Assembly: GCA_013289585.1 (NCBI GenBank)
Contig: JABCZR010000025.1
Coordinates: forward strand, 1 to 64,000
Direction of reading: 5' to 3'
From: Acidobacteriota bacterium
GTDB lineage: Bacteria > Acidobacteriota > Terriglobia > Acidiferrales > UBA7541
Length of the DNA: 64,000 nucleotides
Below are positions 53,283 through 62,542 of this stretch, one piece after another. Below the pieces are notes generated by a model that saw only the letters and a program-made list of their open reading frames with translations, made no database searches and had not been told where the DNA came from. Made by a program: the position numbers and the translations under genes. Every line of letters starts with the position of its first letter. Position 1 is the stretch's first letter.

Positions 53283-55336
53283 AGACGAATTGGCCGGCCC
53301 TTCGGCATGGCTGCCTGATCCTAGCGAGTATGGCCTTGGCCACGAGCCCTGTGCTTGCTCAAGCGCAGGAATCCTCCGGCGCAACTGCGACCGCGTCGGT
53401 GATCTCCAGCGTTGCCATCACGCAAGCTGCGCAACGCGCAGCGGTGCGGGTGGAAGGCGAGGGACGTCTCGACGTCCACGCTGTCCGGATGCAGAACCCG
53501 GATCGCCTCGTGCTGGATTTTGCGGGCGCTCGGCTAGCCGTCCAAAAGACGGCCATCCCGGGTGTCGCGGCTCCTGTGCGCGGCGTTCGCATCGGACAAT
53601 ATCGTCCGGATGTTGCACGCGTGGTCATCGATTTGACGAGTGCGACTCCCTATCAGCTTTCGCGGGACGCCGGCTCTGTAGTGATCTACTTCGACGCCCA
53701 GACTGCTGCGCCAGTGGACGTTCTGGCGAAGGAATCTTCGGCCGCCGCCCTGCCCGTCGAGACGGCTCATCAGGAATTTCAGTACACGGCAGCAACGCCG
53801 CGTTTGGCCGTGGCCCATTCTCCGAACAAATCGCAGGTTCCAGCTCCTCGCTTCGCTTTGCCCAGCGAACTGACCCAGCCCTCAGTCGTATTGGCATCGT
53901 TCAGCGGGAAGAATGAGCCGGCTCGTCCGGATGGTGGTACACAGCAAGCCTCTCAGCAGGCTGTACAGCAAGCCACTACTGCCGCAACCATGCTGGCCAC
54001 TTCGGCTTCGCAGGGCCAATCGTCGAACCCGGCCCCCGTGCCTGCGGCTTCCTCCCCGAAATACACCGGGGAACCCATCTCCGTGAACCTCAAAGACGTT
54101 GACCTGCGTGACTTTTTCCGTCTCATCCACGAAATCAGTGGATTGAACGTCGTGCTGGACCCCGCAGTCAAGGGCACCCTGACGATCGTTCTCGATGAAG
54201 TGCCGTGGGATCAGGCGCTCGACATCGTTTTGCAGAACAACAGCCTGGACAAGCAGCTCAACGGAAATGTGTTGCGCATCGCCACTCGCGCCACTCTGAA
54301 GAGCGAAGCGGAATCAACCCGGGATCTCGAAAAGGCGCAAGCGGAGGCCATCGCTCCCGTTACAGTTCCACGCGTCCTGAGCTATGCCAAGGCATCTGCG
54401 CTGGCCCCGATCCTGAAGAAGTTTCTCAGCACCCGCGGCGATATTTTGTTTGATGACCGTTCGAACCAGCTCATTATTCGCGACATTCCTTCGGTCATTC
54501 CCAACATCGATAACCTGATCCGCAACCTGGACCGCAAGTCCCAGCAGGTCGAAATCGAAGCTCGCGTCGTTTCCGCGTCCCGCTCTTTTGCGCAGGACAT
54601 CGGCACGCAACTCGGTTTTGCAGGCCAGACCAATGGAGGTCGTTCACTCTTCGGCGGCACGCCTCAAGTCGGCGCCAGCGGTCAGAATCCGCCTACCACG
54701 TTGAATCCGCCGCTCATTTCTACCGGTACTCAGACTACTGGCAACGGCATTACCAACGGACTTCCGCTGAACACCAATTTCCCGGCGGGCGCTCCTACGA
54801 GTGGTTTTGGCTACTCTTTCCGCTCCTCGAATTTCGCATTAGACTTCTTCATTACGGCTGCGGAATCCAAGGGCGTTGGCAAGTTACTCTCGAAGCCCAA
54901 GGTCATCACGCAGAACAACGAAAAGGCGACGGTGAAGCAGGGTACTAAGATCCCGATTCAGACGACCATCAACAACACGATTTCGGTTCAGTTCATTGAT
55001 GCCGTGCTGAAACTCGAGGTCACCCCGCAAATTACCGCGGAGGGCACCATCTTCATGGATGTACTGGTGGAGAACACGCAGATCGACACCGGTATTCCTC
55101 GCGTCCAGGGTATCCCGGCTCTCGATACAGAATCGGCCGAGACCAAGGTCACCGTTGCCGATGGCGGCACCGTCGTAATCGGCGGCATCATCATCTCTTC
55201 GCAGCGCGTCGATATCCAGCAGGTACCCATCGTCGGCAGCTTGCCGCTGATCGGGAATCTTTTCAAGCGCACCAGCGTGACCACACAATCCCAGGAACTG
55301 CTGTTCTTCCTGACTCCGCGAATTATCCCCGGATAA
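53279..55336 (+). CDS. pilQ: Type IV pilus secretin PilQ
   Basis: 685 residues. Signal peptide, one AMIN peptidoglycan-binding domain (about 45-150), a Gln/Ala-rich linker, then STN and N-domains (VPWDQALDIVLQNNSLDKQL, PITVPRV-type segment SYAKASALAPILKKFLSTRG). The C-terminal secretin domain follows (GTKIPIQTTINNTISVQFID, LEVTPQITAEGTIFMDVLVE, TKVTVADGGTVVIGGII, VPIVGSLPLIGNLFKRT). Forms the outer-membrane gate of the pilus. Only one AMIN domain, fewer than some homologues. A strong hairpin follows. Confidence 0.96.
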   Translation: MKTNWPALRHGCLILASMALATSPVLAQAQESSGATATASVISSVAITQAAQRAAVRVEGEGRLDVHAVRMQNPDRLVLDFAGARLAVQKTAIPGVAAPVRGVRIGQYRPDVARVVIDLTSATPYQLSRDAGSVVIYFDAQTAAPVDVLAKESSAAALPVETAHQEFQYTAATPRLAVAHSPNKSQVPAPRFALPSELTQPSVVLASFSGKNEPARPDGGTQQASQQAVQQATTAATMLATSASQGQSSNPAPVPAASSPKYTGEPISVNLKDVDLRDFFRLIHEISGLNVVLDPAVKGTLTIVLDEVPWDQALDIVLQNNSLDKQLNGNVLRIATRATLKSEAESTRDLEKAQAEAIAPVTVPRVLSYAKASALAPILKKFLSTRGDILFDDRSNQLIIRDIPSVIPNIDNLIRNLDRKSQQVEIEARVVSASRSFAQDIGTQLGFAGQTNGGRSLFGGTPQVGASGQNPPTTLNPPLISTGTQTTGNGITNGLPLNTNFPAGAPTSGFGYSFRSSNFALDFFITAAESKGVGKLLSKPKVITQNNEKATVKQGTKIPIQTTINNTISVQFIDAVLKLEVTPQITAEGTIFMDVLVENTQIDTGIPRVQGIPALDTESAETKVTVADGGTVVIGGIIISSQRVDIQQVPIVGSLPLIGNLFKRTSVTTQSQELLFFLTPRIIPG

Positions 55337-55365
55337 TCTCGGAGGCCATCTTCCTTCAAAGGACC

Positions 55366-55395
55366 GAAACGAGGAGACTCCAGTCTCCTCGTTTC
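55366..55395 (+). terminator. Strong hairpin between pilQ and the M24 peptidase gene
   Basis: GAAACGAGGAGACT (55366-55379) and AGTCTCCTCGTTTC (55382-55395) are a perfect 14-bp inverted repeat around a 2-base loop. It ends 4 bases before the ATG of the next gene and contains the only purine-rich stretch usable as its ribosome site. It could terminate the pil transcript or hide that site. Confidence 0.75.
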
Positions 55396-55399
55396 ATTT

Positions 55400-56482
55400 A
55401 TGACCACACCGTTTTCAGCTCGCCGCCGTGCCTTGGCCAGATTGCTCCCACAAGCGAAGCTCGATTGCCTGCTGGTCACTCATCCGGCCAATTGGTTTTA
55501 CCTGACCGGATTCACAGGGGAATCCGGCGCCCTCCTAGTCTCGCAGAAGGGATCCGCTTTGGTTACGGACGGACGGTTCACCGTCCAGGCAGGAGAAGAG
55601 ACATCCGGAGTGCGGATTGTCCTGCAGAAAGGTTCCCTGTTCGAATCCATCGGGCAGTTCTTGAAGACTGCACCGATACGGCGCGTGGGATTTGACCCCA
55701 CCCAATTGACGATTGCTCAACTCGGAAGGGTTCGAAAGTTCGCAGGGGCGCGCTTGCGCTGGATTTCAGCTCCCGGCAAGGTGGAAACTCTCCGGATGCG
55801 CAAAGATCCGTCAGAGCTCGCGCAAATGCGCAAGGCAGCCCTATTGGCAGGCGAAGTGGTTCAACACGCAATCGGTTTGCTGAAGCCGGGAATCCGTGAA
55901 TTTGAGGTGGCGGCCGAAATCGAGTATCAAATGAGAAAAAAGGGCGCCTCCGGACCAGCTTTCGAAACGATTGCTGCATTCGGCTCTCGCGCGGCGCTTC
56001 CGCATGCGCGTCCCACGGCCAAGCGCTTGAGGAAAAATGAGTTGGTCGTGCTGGACCTCGGTGTTATCCTCGGCTACTATTGTAGCGATATCACCCGCAC
56101 GGTTTTCTTGGGGCGAGCCCCGGGGCGTATCCGGACCTGGTACAAGGCAGTCTTGGAAGCGCAAACGGCTGCCATTGCTGCGGTTCGTAGCGGCGCAACC
56201 TGTGGTGATGTGGATACAGCCGCAAGGCAGGTTTTGACGGACTATCGTCTCGATCACCTCTTTGTGCATAGCACCGGCCACGGTCTTGGGCTGGAAGTAC
56301 ATGAGGATCCCCGGGTAGCAAAGGGGCAGAAGACGCGCCTAGAACCCGGAAACGTCATCACTATTGAACCTGGCGTGTACGCGAAAGGCGTCGGGGGAAT
56401 TCGCATCGAAGATGATGTGGCCGTGCACGCTGACAGAACCGAAGTACTGACCCGCGTTCCGCGGGATTTCATCGAGCTCTAA
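55400..56482 (+). CDS. M24-family aminopeptidase P-type protease
   Basis: 360 residues. N-terminal creatinase-like domain ([20 protein letters not shown]) and a pita-bread catalytic domain. Metal ligands: Asp in [19 protein letters not shown] (two Asp), His in [12 protein letters not shown], Glu in [15 protein letters not shown], and Glu in [11 protein letters not shown]. Removes N-terminal residues before proline (Xaa-Pro). Sits between pilQ and accB and has no good free ribosome site, see the hairpin. Confidence 0.93.
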   Translation: MTTPFSARRRALARLLPQAKLDCLLVTHPANWFYLTGFTGESGALLVSQKGSALVTDGRFTVQAGEETSGVRIVLQKGSLFESIGQFLKTAPIRRVGFDPTQLTIAQLGRVRKFAGARLRWISAPGKVETLRMRKDPSELAQMRKAALLAGEVVQHAIGLLKPGIREFEVAAEIEYQMRKKGASGPAFETIAAFGSRAALPHARPTAKRLRKNELVVLDLGVILGYYCSDITRTVFLGRAPGRIRTWYKAVLEAQTAAIAAVRSGATCGDVDTAARQVLTDYRLDHLFVHSTGHGLGLEVHEDPRVAKGQKTRLEPGNVITIEPGVYAKGVGGIRIEDDVAVHADRTEVLTRVPRDFIEL

Positions 56483-56489
56483 AACAGGC

Positions 56490-57020
56490 ATGAAACGCAA
56501 AAAGACTACGAAGTCGGACTCGGCGTTTGCCAGCCCGGAGATACACCAGATCGAGCAGCTCCTTCAGTTCATGACGGAGCACAATCTCGAGGAATTTGAG
56601 TATTCGCGCGGCGACCTTCGCATCCGCTTGCGCAAACCTTCCGCCGGGATGGTTCTTTCCGCGCCTCGGGGCATTGTTGCGCAGGAAAGCGGTGACGGCG
56701 GTTCTTATGATGCTCCCCAAGCTGGCGGAGGTTCAGCCAAGCCGTCTTCCGGAGCGCACTCCGCCGAGGATCTGCACCTGGTCAAGTCACCGATTGTCGG
56801 CACGTTTTACAGCGCTCCCAGCCCGGGCGCGGACGATTTTGTAAAACCCGGAGCGCGTGTCGAGGCTGGTCAGACGCTCTGCATCGTCGAAGCGATGAAG
56901 CTGATGAACGAGATTGAAGCGGACGTCACCGGCGAAGTCGTTCGAATCTTCGTGGAAAGCGGACAACCGGTCGAGTATGGCCAACCCCTCTTCGGCATCC
57001 GTCCGAGCCGGAAGAAGTAG
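56490..57020 (+). CDS. accB: Biotin carboxyl carrier protein of acetyl-CoA carboxylase
   Basis: 176 residues. N-terminal region ([19 protein letters not shown]), a Gly/Ser/Pro linker, and a biotinyl domain with the canonical [16 protein letters not shown], in which the lysine is biotinylated. [19 protein letters not shown] is the usual lead-in (thumb region). Starts 7 bases after the peptidase stop, and accC follows 15 bases later. Confidence 0.97.
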   Translation: MKRKKTTKSDSAFASPEIHQIEQLLQFMTEHNLEEFEYSRGDLRIRLRKPSAGMVLSAPRGIVAQESGDGGSYDAPQAGGGSAKPSSGAHSAEDLHLVKSPIVGTFYSAPSPGADDFVKPGARVEAGQTLCIVEAMKLMNEIEADVTGEVVRIFVESGQPVEYGQPLFGIRPSRKK

Positions 57021-57035
57021 CCGGCGCCTCCGTTC

Positions 57036-58385
57036 ATGTTTCAGAAAATCCTAGTCGCCAATCGGGGAGAAATAGCTTTGCGGGTCATTTGTGCCTGCAA
57101 GGAGCTGGGTATTTCGACCGTCGCTGTGTACTCCGAAGCAGACCGCCACTCGCTCCATGTTCGCTTCGCCGATGAAGCCGTATGCATCGGCCCGCCCCGC
57201 AGCAGCGAAAGTTATTTGAATATTCCGCAAGTAATCAGCGCCGCGGAAATCACCAACGTCGACGCCATCCATCCCGGCTACGGATTCCTCAGCGAAAATG
57301 CCAATTTTGCCAAGGTCTGCGAAGCCTCGGAAATCACTTTCATTGGCCCGAAGCCGGAAATCATCGAAATGATGGGCGAGAAAGACCGCGCGCGCCGCGA
57401 GGTGCGAGCCGCTGGCCTTCCCACGATTCCCGGCAGCGAAGGAGTAGTCGAAGGCGAAGAGCAGCTCGCAAAGGAAGCTGCGAAGATCGGCCTTCCGCTC
57501 ATTCTCAAAGCCTCCGCCGGAGGCGGCGGCCGCGGTATGCGCGTCGTGCGCACACAGGAAGAGTTGCTCGCCGCTTATCAAACCGCGCGCAGTGAAGCCC
57601 AGCAAGCCTTTGGTACTCCTGACGTCTACGCGGAGAAATTCCTCGAACAGCCGCGTCACATTGAATTCCAGGTTCTCGGCGATCAACACGGCAAAGTCAT
57701 CCATCTTGGCGAGCGCGAATGCAGCATCCAGCGCCGCCACCAGAAGCTTGTCGAAGAATCTCCTTCGCCAGTCCTGGATGCCAAACGCCGCAAGGATCTC
57801 GGCGCCAAGGTCGTCAAGGCCCTCACCGAAATCGGTTACACCAATGCTGGCACCGTCGAATTCCTGATGGATCGCGATGGCGCACTCTATTTTATTGAGA
57901 TGAACACGCGCATTCAGGTCGAGCACCCCGTCACCGAGCTGGTCACCGGCGTGGACCTTATCAAAGCGCAGATTCGCATCGCCGCTGGCGAAAAAATGGA
58001 AGATGCCACCGGCGAGATCCATCACTCTGGTCACGCCATCGAGTGCCGCATTAATGCCGAGGATCCTGAAACCTTTGTGCCTTCGGCCGGACGGATCAGC
58101 ACGTTCCAGGCACCAGGAGGCACCGGCGTGCGCGTGGACTCCGCGGCATATGCCGATGCCGTCATTCCTCCGTACTACGATTCGATGATCGCCAAGCTTA
58201 TCGTCAAGGGCCGCGATCGCAACGAGGCCATTGGTCGTATGAAGCGCGCCTTGGAGATGTTCGTCATCGAGGGCATCAAGACCTCCATTCCCCTGCACCG
58301 CAAAATTTTTGCCGACCCTGATTTCGCTGCAGGGCGCTTCGATACCCACTTTATCGAGCGTTTGCTCGGAACGACGGGGAAATAA
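57036..58385 (+). CDS. accC: Biotin carboxylase of acetyl-CoA carboxylase
   Basis: 449 residues. ATP-grasp enzyme: [20 protein letters not shown] at the start, [34 protein letters not shown] (glycine-rich ATP loop), [34 protein letters not shown], and [16 protein letters not shown]. Carboxylates biotin on AccB for fatty-acid synthesis. Carboxyltransferase subunits accA/accD are not in the window. Confidence 0.97.
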   Translation: MFQKILVANRGEIALRVICACKELGISTVAVYSEADRHSLHVRFADEAVCIGPPRSSESYLNIPQVISAAEITNVDAIHPGYGFLSENANFAKVCEASEITFIGPKPEIIEMMGEKDRARREVRAAGLPTIPGSEGVVEGEEQLAKEAAKIGLPLILKASAGGGGRGMRVVRTQEELLAAYQTARSEAQQAFGTPDVYAEKFLEQPRHIEFQVLGDQHGKVIHLGERECSIQRRHQKLVEESPSPVLDAKRRKDLGAKVVKALTEIGYTNAGTVEFLMDRDGALYFIEMNTRIQVEHPVTELVTGVDLIKAQIRIAAGEKMEDATGEIHHSGHAIECRINAEDPETFVPSAGRISTFQAPGGTGVRVDSAAYADAVIPPYYDSMIAKLIVKGRDRNEAIGRMKRALEMFVIEGIKTSIPLHRKIFADPDFAAGRFDTHFIERLLGTTGK

Positions 58386-58388
58386 GCT

Positions 58389-59036
58389 TTGAACCGCCTT
58401 GTCCTCCCGCGCCTGTATGTGATATTAGACGCAGCATTGCTTACCATTCCCGAAATAGAGTGTGCCCAGAAACTCGCCGATGCCGGCGTCCGTTTGCTCC
58501 AGTACCGGAACAAGACGGCGTCTTCCCGGCAGCTTTTTGAATCTGCGAGCCGGCTCTCTGCGCTCCTGATTCCGCCAGGCGTTTCGTTTGTCGTCAATGA
58601 CCGCGCCGACGTCGCAGCTCTCTCTGGTGCCGGCGGGGTTCACGTTGGTCAGGAGGATTTGAGCGTCCAGGCGGCGCGGTGTGTGATCGGTTCCGACAAA
58701 TGGGTTGGGGTTTCGACCCACAACCTGGAGCAATTCGAACGCGCCGCTGCAACTTCCGCCGACTACATTGCGGTTGGGCCGGTCTTCTCCACGTCCACAA
58801 AGACAAACCCGGATCCCGTAATTGGCTTGAATTTCATCAGCAAGGCTCGCGCGCTTACCTCCAAACCCATCGTCGCCATTGGCGGAATCACTCTGGACCG
58901 CGCCGCGGAAGTTATTCGCGCTGGCGCCGATTCCGTTGCGGTCATCAGCGATATCCTCTTCGCGCCTGATCCCGCAAAGCGCGCGCGCCAGTTTATTGAT
59001 CTGCTCGAAGCCGCGGACCATGCGGCTGTTGTCTGA
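58389..59036 (+). CDS. thiE: Thiamine-phosphate synthase
   Basis: TTG 58389, three bases after accC; 215 residues. TIM barrel with LYVILD, RLLQYRNKTASSRQL (phosphate contact), FVVNDRADVAALSGAGGVHV, GVSTHNLEQFERAA, YIAVGPVFSTSTK and IVAIGGITLDRAAEVIRAGA. Joins the thiazole and pyrimidine moieties of thiamine. No other thi genes adjoin and no TPP riboswitch is seen upstream. Confidence 0.92.
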   Translation: MNRLVLPRLYVILDAALLTIPEIECAQKLADAGVRLLQYRNKTASSRQLFESASRLSALLIPPGVSFVVNDRADVAALSGAGGVHVGQEDLSVQAARCVIGSDKWVGVSTHNLEQFERAAATSADYIAVGPVFSTSTKTNPDPVIGLNFISKARALTSKPIVAIGGITLDRAAEVIRAGADSVAVISDILFAPDPAKRARQFIDLLEAADHAAVV

Positions 59037-59048
59037 GGCGCCTGGCCA

Positions 59049-60611
59049 ATGTCTGACACTGCGCATTCCGTTCCGCAAGCCGCCGCGAAAGACGGGCCCG
59101 GCTTCGTACGCGCCATCGGATTGTTTGACGGCACCATGATCGTTGTCGGCTCCATGATCGGCTCCGGCATCTTCATCGTTGCCGCCGACATTTCCCGCCA
59201 GACCGGTTCCCCCGCCGGACTCATTTTCACCTGGATCCTCACCGGCCTGCTCACCATTTCCGCCGCTCTTTCCTACGGCGAGCTCGCCGCCCTCTTTCCT
59301 CACGCCGGCGGTCAGTACATCTATCTTCGTGAAGCGTACTCGCCGCTTTGGGGCTTTCTCTACGGCTGGACGTTGTTTCTCGTGATTCAGACCGGCACCA
59401 TCGCTGCCGTCGCCGTGGGATTCGCTCGCTATCTCGGTGTCTTGGTGCCTTCCATCTCGCCAACTGCGTGGATCGTTCACCCCATCGCCCTCGGCTCGAA
59501 ATACGCCATCAGCCTCTCGGTCCAGCAATTGGTCGGCGTCCTGATGATTATTCTTCTTACGTTCATTAATACACTGGGCGTTCGGCTCGGCAAGCTGATT
59601 CAAAATATCTTCACCAGCGCGAAAACCCTCTCCCTCGTTGGATTGATCTTCCTCGGCATTTTTATCGGCAGAAACGCCGGTGCAATGATCGAGAACTTCG
59701 GCCACTTCTGGGCCATTCGAAACGCTCAGCCGATCGAGCCCGGCACCAGTTTCCTCCGAAGTTTTCTGCCTACCATCACCGCCGCAAGCGGTGCCTTCGG
59801 TTTGTTTGTCGCTTTTGGAGTGGCGCAAGTCGGCTCGCTATTTTCCGCCGACGCCTGGAACAACATTGGCTTCACCGCCGCCGAAGTCAAAAACCCCAAG
59901 CGCGACGTCGCTCTCTCCATGGCCTTCGGCACCATCATCGTCATCGCCCTCTATTGCCTCGCGAATCTGGCTTATCTCTTCACACTTCCCCTTGTTCAAA
60001 TTCAAACCGCTCCCGACGACCGCGTTGCCAGCGCCGCCCTCAACGCCATCTTCGGTCCTGCCGGCGCCATGATCATGGCTGTGGCCATCATCATTTCCAC
60101 GTTCGGCTGCAACAACGGTTTGATTCTGGCAGGCGCGCGTGTCTCCTATGCCATGGCCAAAGACGGCCTCTTTTTTAAATCTACCGGCAAATTGAATAGT
60201 AAAGGTGTCCCGGGCTCGGCGCTCGTCTATCAGGGAATCTGGATCACCGTGCTGATCCTGTTGCGCACGCGCCGGGTGGATGCGGCCGGAGCCGTCACTT
60301 ATGGCAATCTATACAGCAACCTGCTTGAATACGTAGTCTTTGCCGCATTGCTGTTCTACGTGATGACAACAATTGGAATTTTTGTGCTGCGCGGGAAGCG
60401 GCCCGATGCAGACCGGCCCTATCGTGCGTTCGGCTACCCGTTTGTTCCTGCGCTCTATATCCTGGCTGCTGCCGCCATTATGCTCGTCCTGCTGCTTTAT
60501 CAGACCCAAACTGCGGGTGCGGGGCTGGTGATTGTGCTCATCGGCTTGCCGGTTTATTTTCTGTGGTCGTGGTGGTCGCGGCGGAGCGCGCGAACGGATA
60601 CCACACAATAA
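59049..60611 (+). CDS. APC-superfamily amino-acid permease
   Basis: 520 residues, about twelve to fourteen membrane segments. The first transmembrane helix carries the APC motif GTMIVVGSMIGSGIFIVAA (broken helix, substrate site). Further features: GELAALFPHAGGQYIYLREA, TFINTLGVRLGKLIQN, DAWNNIGFTAAEVKNPKRDV, and FGCNNGLILAGARVSYAMAK. Resembles the L-type/serine-threonine exchangers such as SteT. Substrate not predictable. Twelve bases after thiE. Confidence 0.9.
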   Translation: MSDTAHSVPQAAAKDGPGFVRAIGLFDGTMIVVGSMIGSGIFIVAADISRQTGSPAGLIFTWILTGLLTISAALSYGELAALFPHAGGQYIYLREAYSPLWGFLYGWTLFLVIQTGTIAAVAVGFARYLGVLVPSISPTAWIVHPIALGSKYAISLSVQQLVGVLMIILLTFINTLGVRLGKLIQNIFTSAKTLSLVGLIFLGIFIGRNAGAMIENFGHFWAIRNAQPIEPGTSFLRSFLPTITAASGAFGLFVAFGVAQVGSLFSADAWNNIGFTAAEVKNPKRDVALSMAFGTIIVIALYCLANLAYLFTLPLVQIQTAPDDRVASAALNAIFGPAGAMIMAVAIIISTFGCNNGLILAGARVSYAMAKDGLFFKSTGKLNSKGVPGSALVYQGIWITVLILLRTRRVDAAGAVTYGNLYSNLLEYVVFAALLFYVMTTIGIFVLRGKRPDADRPYRAFGYPFVPALYILAAAAIMLVLLLYQTQTAGAGLVIVLIGLPVYFLWSWWSRRSARTDTTQ

Positions 60612-60621
60612 TTCAATTTTC

Positions 60622-60660
60622 TTGTAGGGGTGCAGCATCCTACGCCCCTACAATGTTTTT
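60622..60660 (+). terminator. Intrinsic terminator between the two permease genes
   Basis: TTGTAGGGG (60622-60630) pairs with CCCCTACAA (60645-60653), followed by TGTTTTT. Good stem and T-run. Separates the long accBC-thiE-permease unit from the second permease. Confidence 0.82.
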
Positions 60661-60716
60661 AGGCCAATTTGGCAGTGCCTTGAAGCATCGGGGGAATCCC
60701 CCAGAGGAGGAGTTGC

Positions 60717-62246
60717 ATGGGCAACCCCTTGTTTGCAACCAAGTCGCTCGACACGCTGATGAAGGAGGCTTCCGATACTGGAGAGCACAGCCTCAAACGC
60801 GCGCTCGGCCCAGTGAATCTGGTCACTCTTGGAATTGGCGCCATCATCGGCGCGGGCATCTTCGTGCTTACTGGCTCGGCGGCATCGCTTTATGCCGGTC
60901 CCGCGATCATGTTGTCCTACATGCTTGCCGGGACCGGCTGCGTTTTCGCTGGGCTTTGTTACGCAGAATTCGCTTCGATGATTCCCATCGCCGGTTCCGC
61001 CTACACCTATGGCTACGCGACGCTCGGTGAACTCGTCGCTTGGATCATTGGCTGGGACCTAATTCTGGAATACGCATTTGGTGCGGCGACCGTCGCTAGT
61101 GGCTGGAGCAGCACGCTGGTGGCCTTCCTGCAGGACTACGGCATCAGCCTTCCACCGCAGATCTGCGATGTGCCGGGAGCGCAATGGGCTCTTTATGAGG
61201 GCCGATGGTCACCAGTAAACACTCTAAGTCTGAGCGCAGAGCAACTCGCCGCACTTCCGCACGTGACCTCCAGCTTCAACCTTGTCGCCTTTCTCGCCAT
61301 TCTGGCGGTCACCACCATCTTGATTATCGGCATTAAGGAATCGGCGAACTTTAACAGCGTCGTCGTCTTTGTGAAGTTGGCCGCTGTGCTGACGTTTATT
61401 GCCGTGGCACTCCCGTATGTCCTCAAGAATCCTCAAGTCTCACACGATAATTGGAAAGTATTTCTCCCACCCAACACCGGAAGTTTTGGCTCGTTCGGAT
61501 GGTCTGGCGTCATGCGTGGAGCGAGCGTTGTATTCTTCGCGTATATCGGGTTCGACGCGGTGTCAACCGCAGCGCAAGAGGCAAAAAACCCGCAAAAGGA
61601 CATGCCGATTGGCCTCTTGGGATCGCTCATTGTTTGCACGATCCTCTACATCGTCGTCTCCGGTTTGCTGACCGCAACGGTACATTATTCTCACTTGAAT
61701 ATCGGCGCTCCCGTTTCCTTGGCCATTCGGCAGACCGGTGTCAAGTGGGGGAGTTACGTGATTAACGCTGGTGCGCTCGCTGGGTTAAGCACGGTAATGC
61801 TGGTAATGCTGCTCGGCCAATCGCGCGTTTTTTATTCGATGGCTAACGACGGGCTCTTGTGGAAATGGGCGGGTGATATCCATCCACGTTTCCGAACCCC
61901 TTGGAAGTCAACCGCCATCGTCGGCATCTTGGTTGCCTTCGTGGGATCACTGGTGCCGATTGGTACGCTTGGTCAACTTGTCAGCATCGGCACCTTGTTT
62001 GCTTTCGTCATCGTCTGCGCCGGCGTTTGGGTTCTGCGCGTACGGCGGCCGGAACTCGCACGCCCATTTAAGACGCCCTGGGTTCCGTTCGTTCCCATCA
62101 TGGGAATTGTAATTTCACTGGCGCTGATGGCTAGCCTCAACGGGCTTACGATACTGCGCCTGTTTATATGGTTGGGTATTGGCTTGGTCGTTTATTTCAC
62201 CTACAGTGTGAAGCACAGTAAGGTTCGCAACGCTGCTCGGCAATAA
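60717..62246 (+). CDS. APC-superfamily amino-acid permease, cationic type
   Basis: 509 residues with about thirteen membrane segments. APC motif in LVTLGIGAIIGAGIFVLTG, then CVFAGLCYAEFASMIPIAGS, YATLGELVAWIIGWDLILEY, FFAYIGFDAVSTAAQEAKNP and SRVFYSMANDGLLWKW. The long segment between membrane helices 3 and 4 and the GSAYTYGYA motif match the CAT/YfnA branch. GAGGAGG lies just upstream of the ATG. Distinct from, and not a recent duplicate of, the previous permease. Confidence 0.92.
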   Translation: MGNPLFATKSLDTLMKEASDTGEHSLKRALGPVNLVTLGIGAIIGAGIFVLTGSAASLYAGPAIMLSYMLAGTGCVFAGLCYAEFASMIPIAGSAYTYGYATLGELVAWIIGWDLILEYAFGAATVASGWSSTLVAFLQDYGISLPPQICDVPGAQWALYEGRWSPVNTLSLSAEQLAALPHVTSSFNLVAFLAILAVTTILIIGIKESANFNSVVVFVKLAAVLTFIAVALPYVLKNPQVSHDNWKVFLPPNTGSFGSFGWSGVMRGASVVFFAYIGFDAVSTAAQEAKNPQKDMPIGLLGSLIVCTILYIVVSGLLTATVHYSHLNIGAPVSLAIRQTGVKWGSYVINAGALAGLSTVMLVMLLGQSRVFYSMANDGLLWKWAGDIHPRFRTPWKSTAIVGILVAFVGSLVPIGTLGQLVSIGTLFAFVIVCAGVWVLRVRRPELARPFKTPWVPFVPIMGIVISLALMASLNGLTILRLFIWLGIGLVVYFTYSVKHSKVRNAARQ

Positions 62247-62542
62247 GGCCCCTAAAGCCCAACGCTAGGTTTTTCGGTCGGCCGGTCGGTCCATTCTTCT
62301 CGGACCCGCCATCTCCGCCGGATCTTTCACCGCGACTGGCGCGGCAGCTTACCCTCCTGGGCCGATCCACGGCAGGCAGGGGAACCGCTTTTTCTCCTCG
62401 TCCACGCATTCTGCTTCACTCAAATAATTCTGAGCGCGGTGGCGAGGAATCTCTGCCGAAGCCCCGGCCGGCTCTCATCTCTCTCAGTCTTCCCCTGCAC
62501 TCCTCACTCCGATTCAGGTAAAGTATTGGTTTCACTGACGGC

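Noticed and set aside
57051-58349. Long minus-strand frame of 432 codons
   Set aside because: Shadow of accC, which has all the biotin carboxylase motifs.
58425-59828. Long minus-strand frame of 467 codons
   Set aside because: Shadow of thiE and the first permease; low-complexity Gly/Asp/Glu composition typical of antisense frames.
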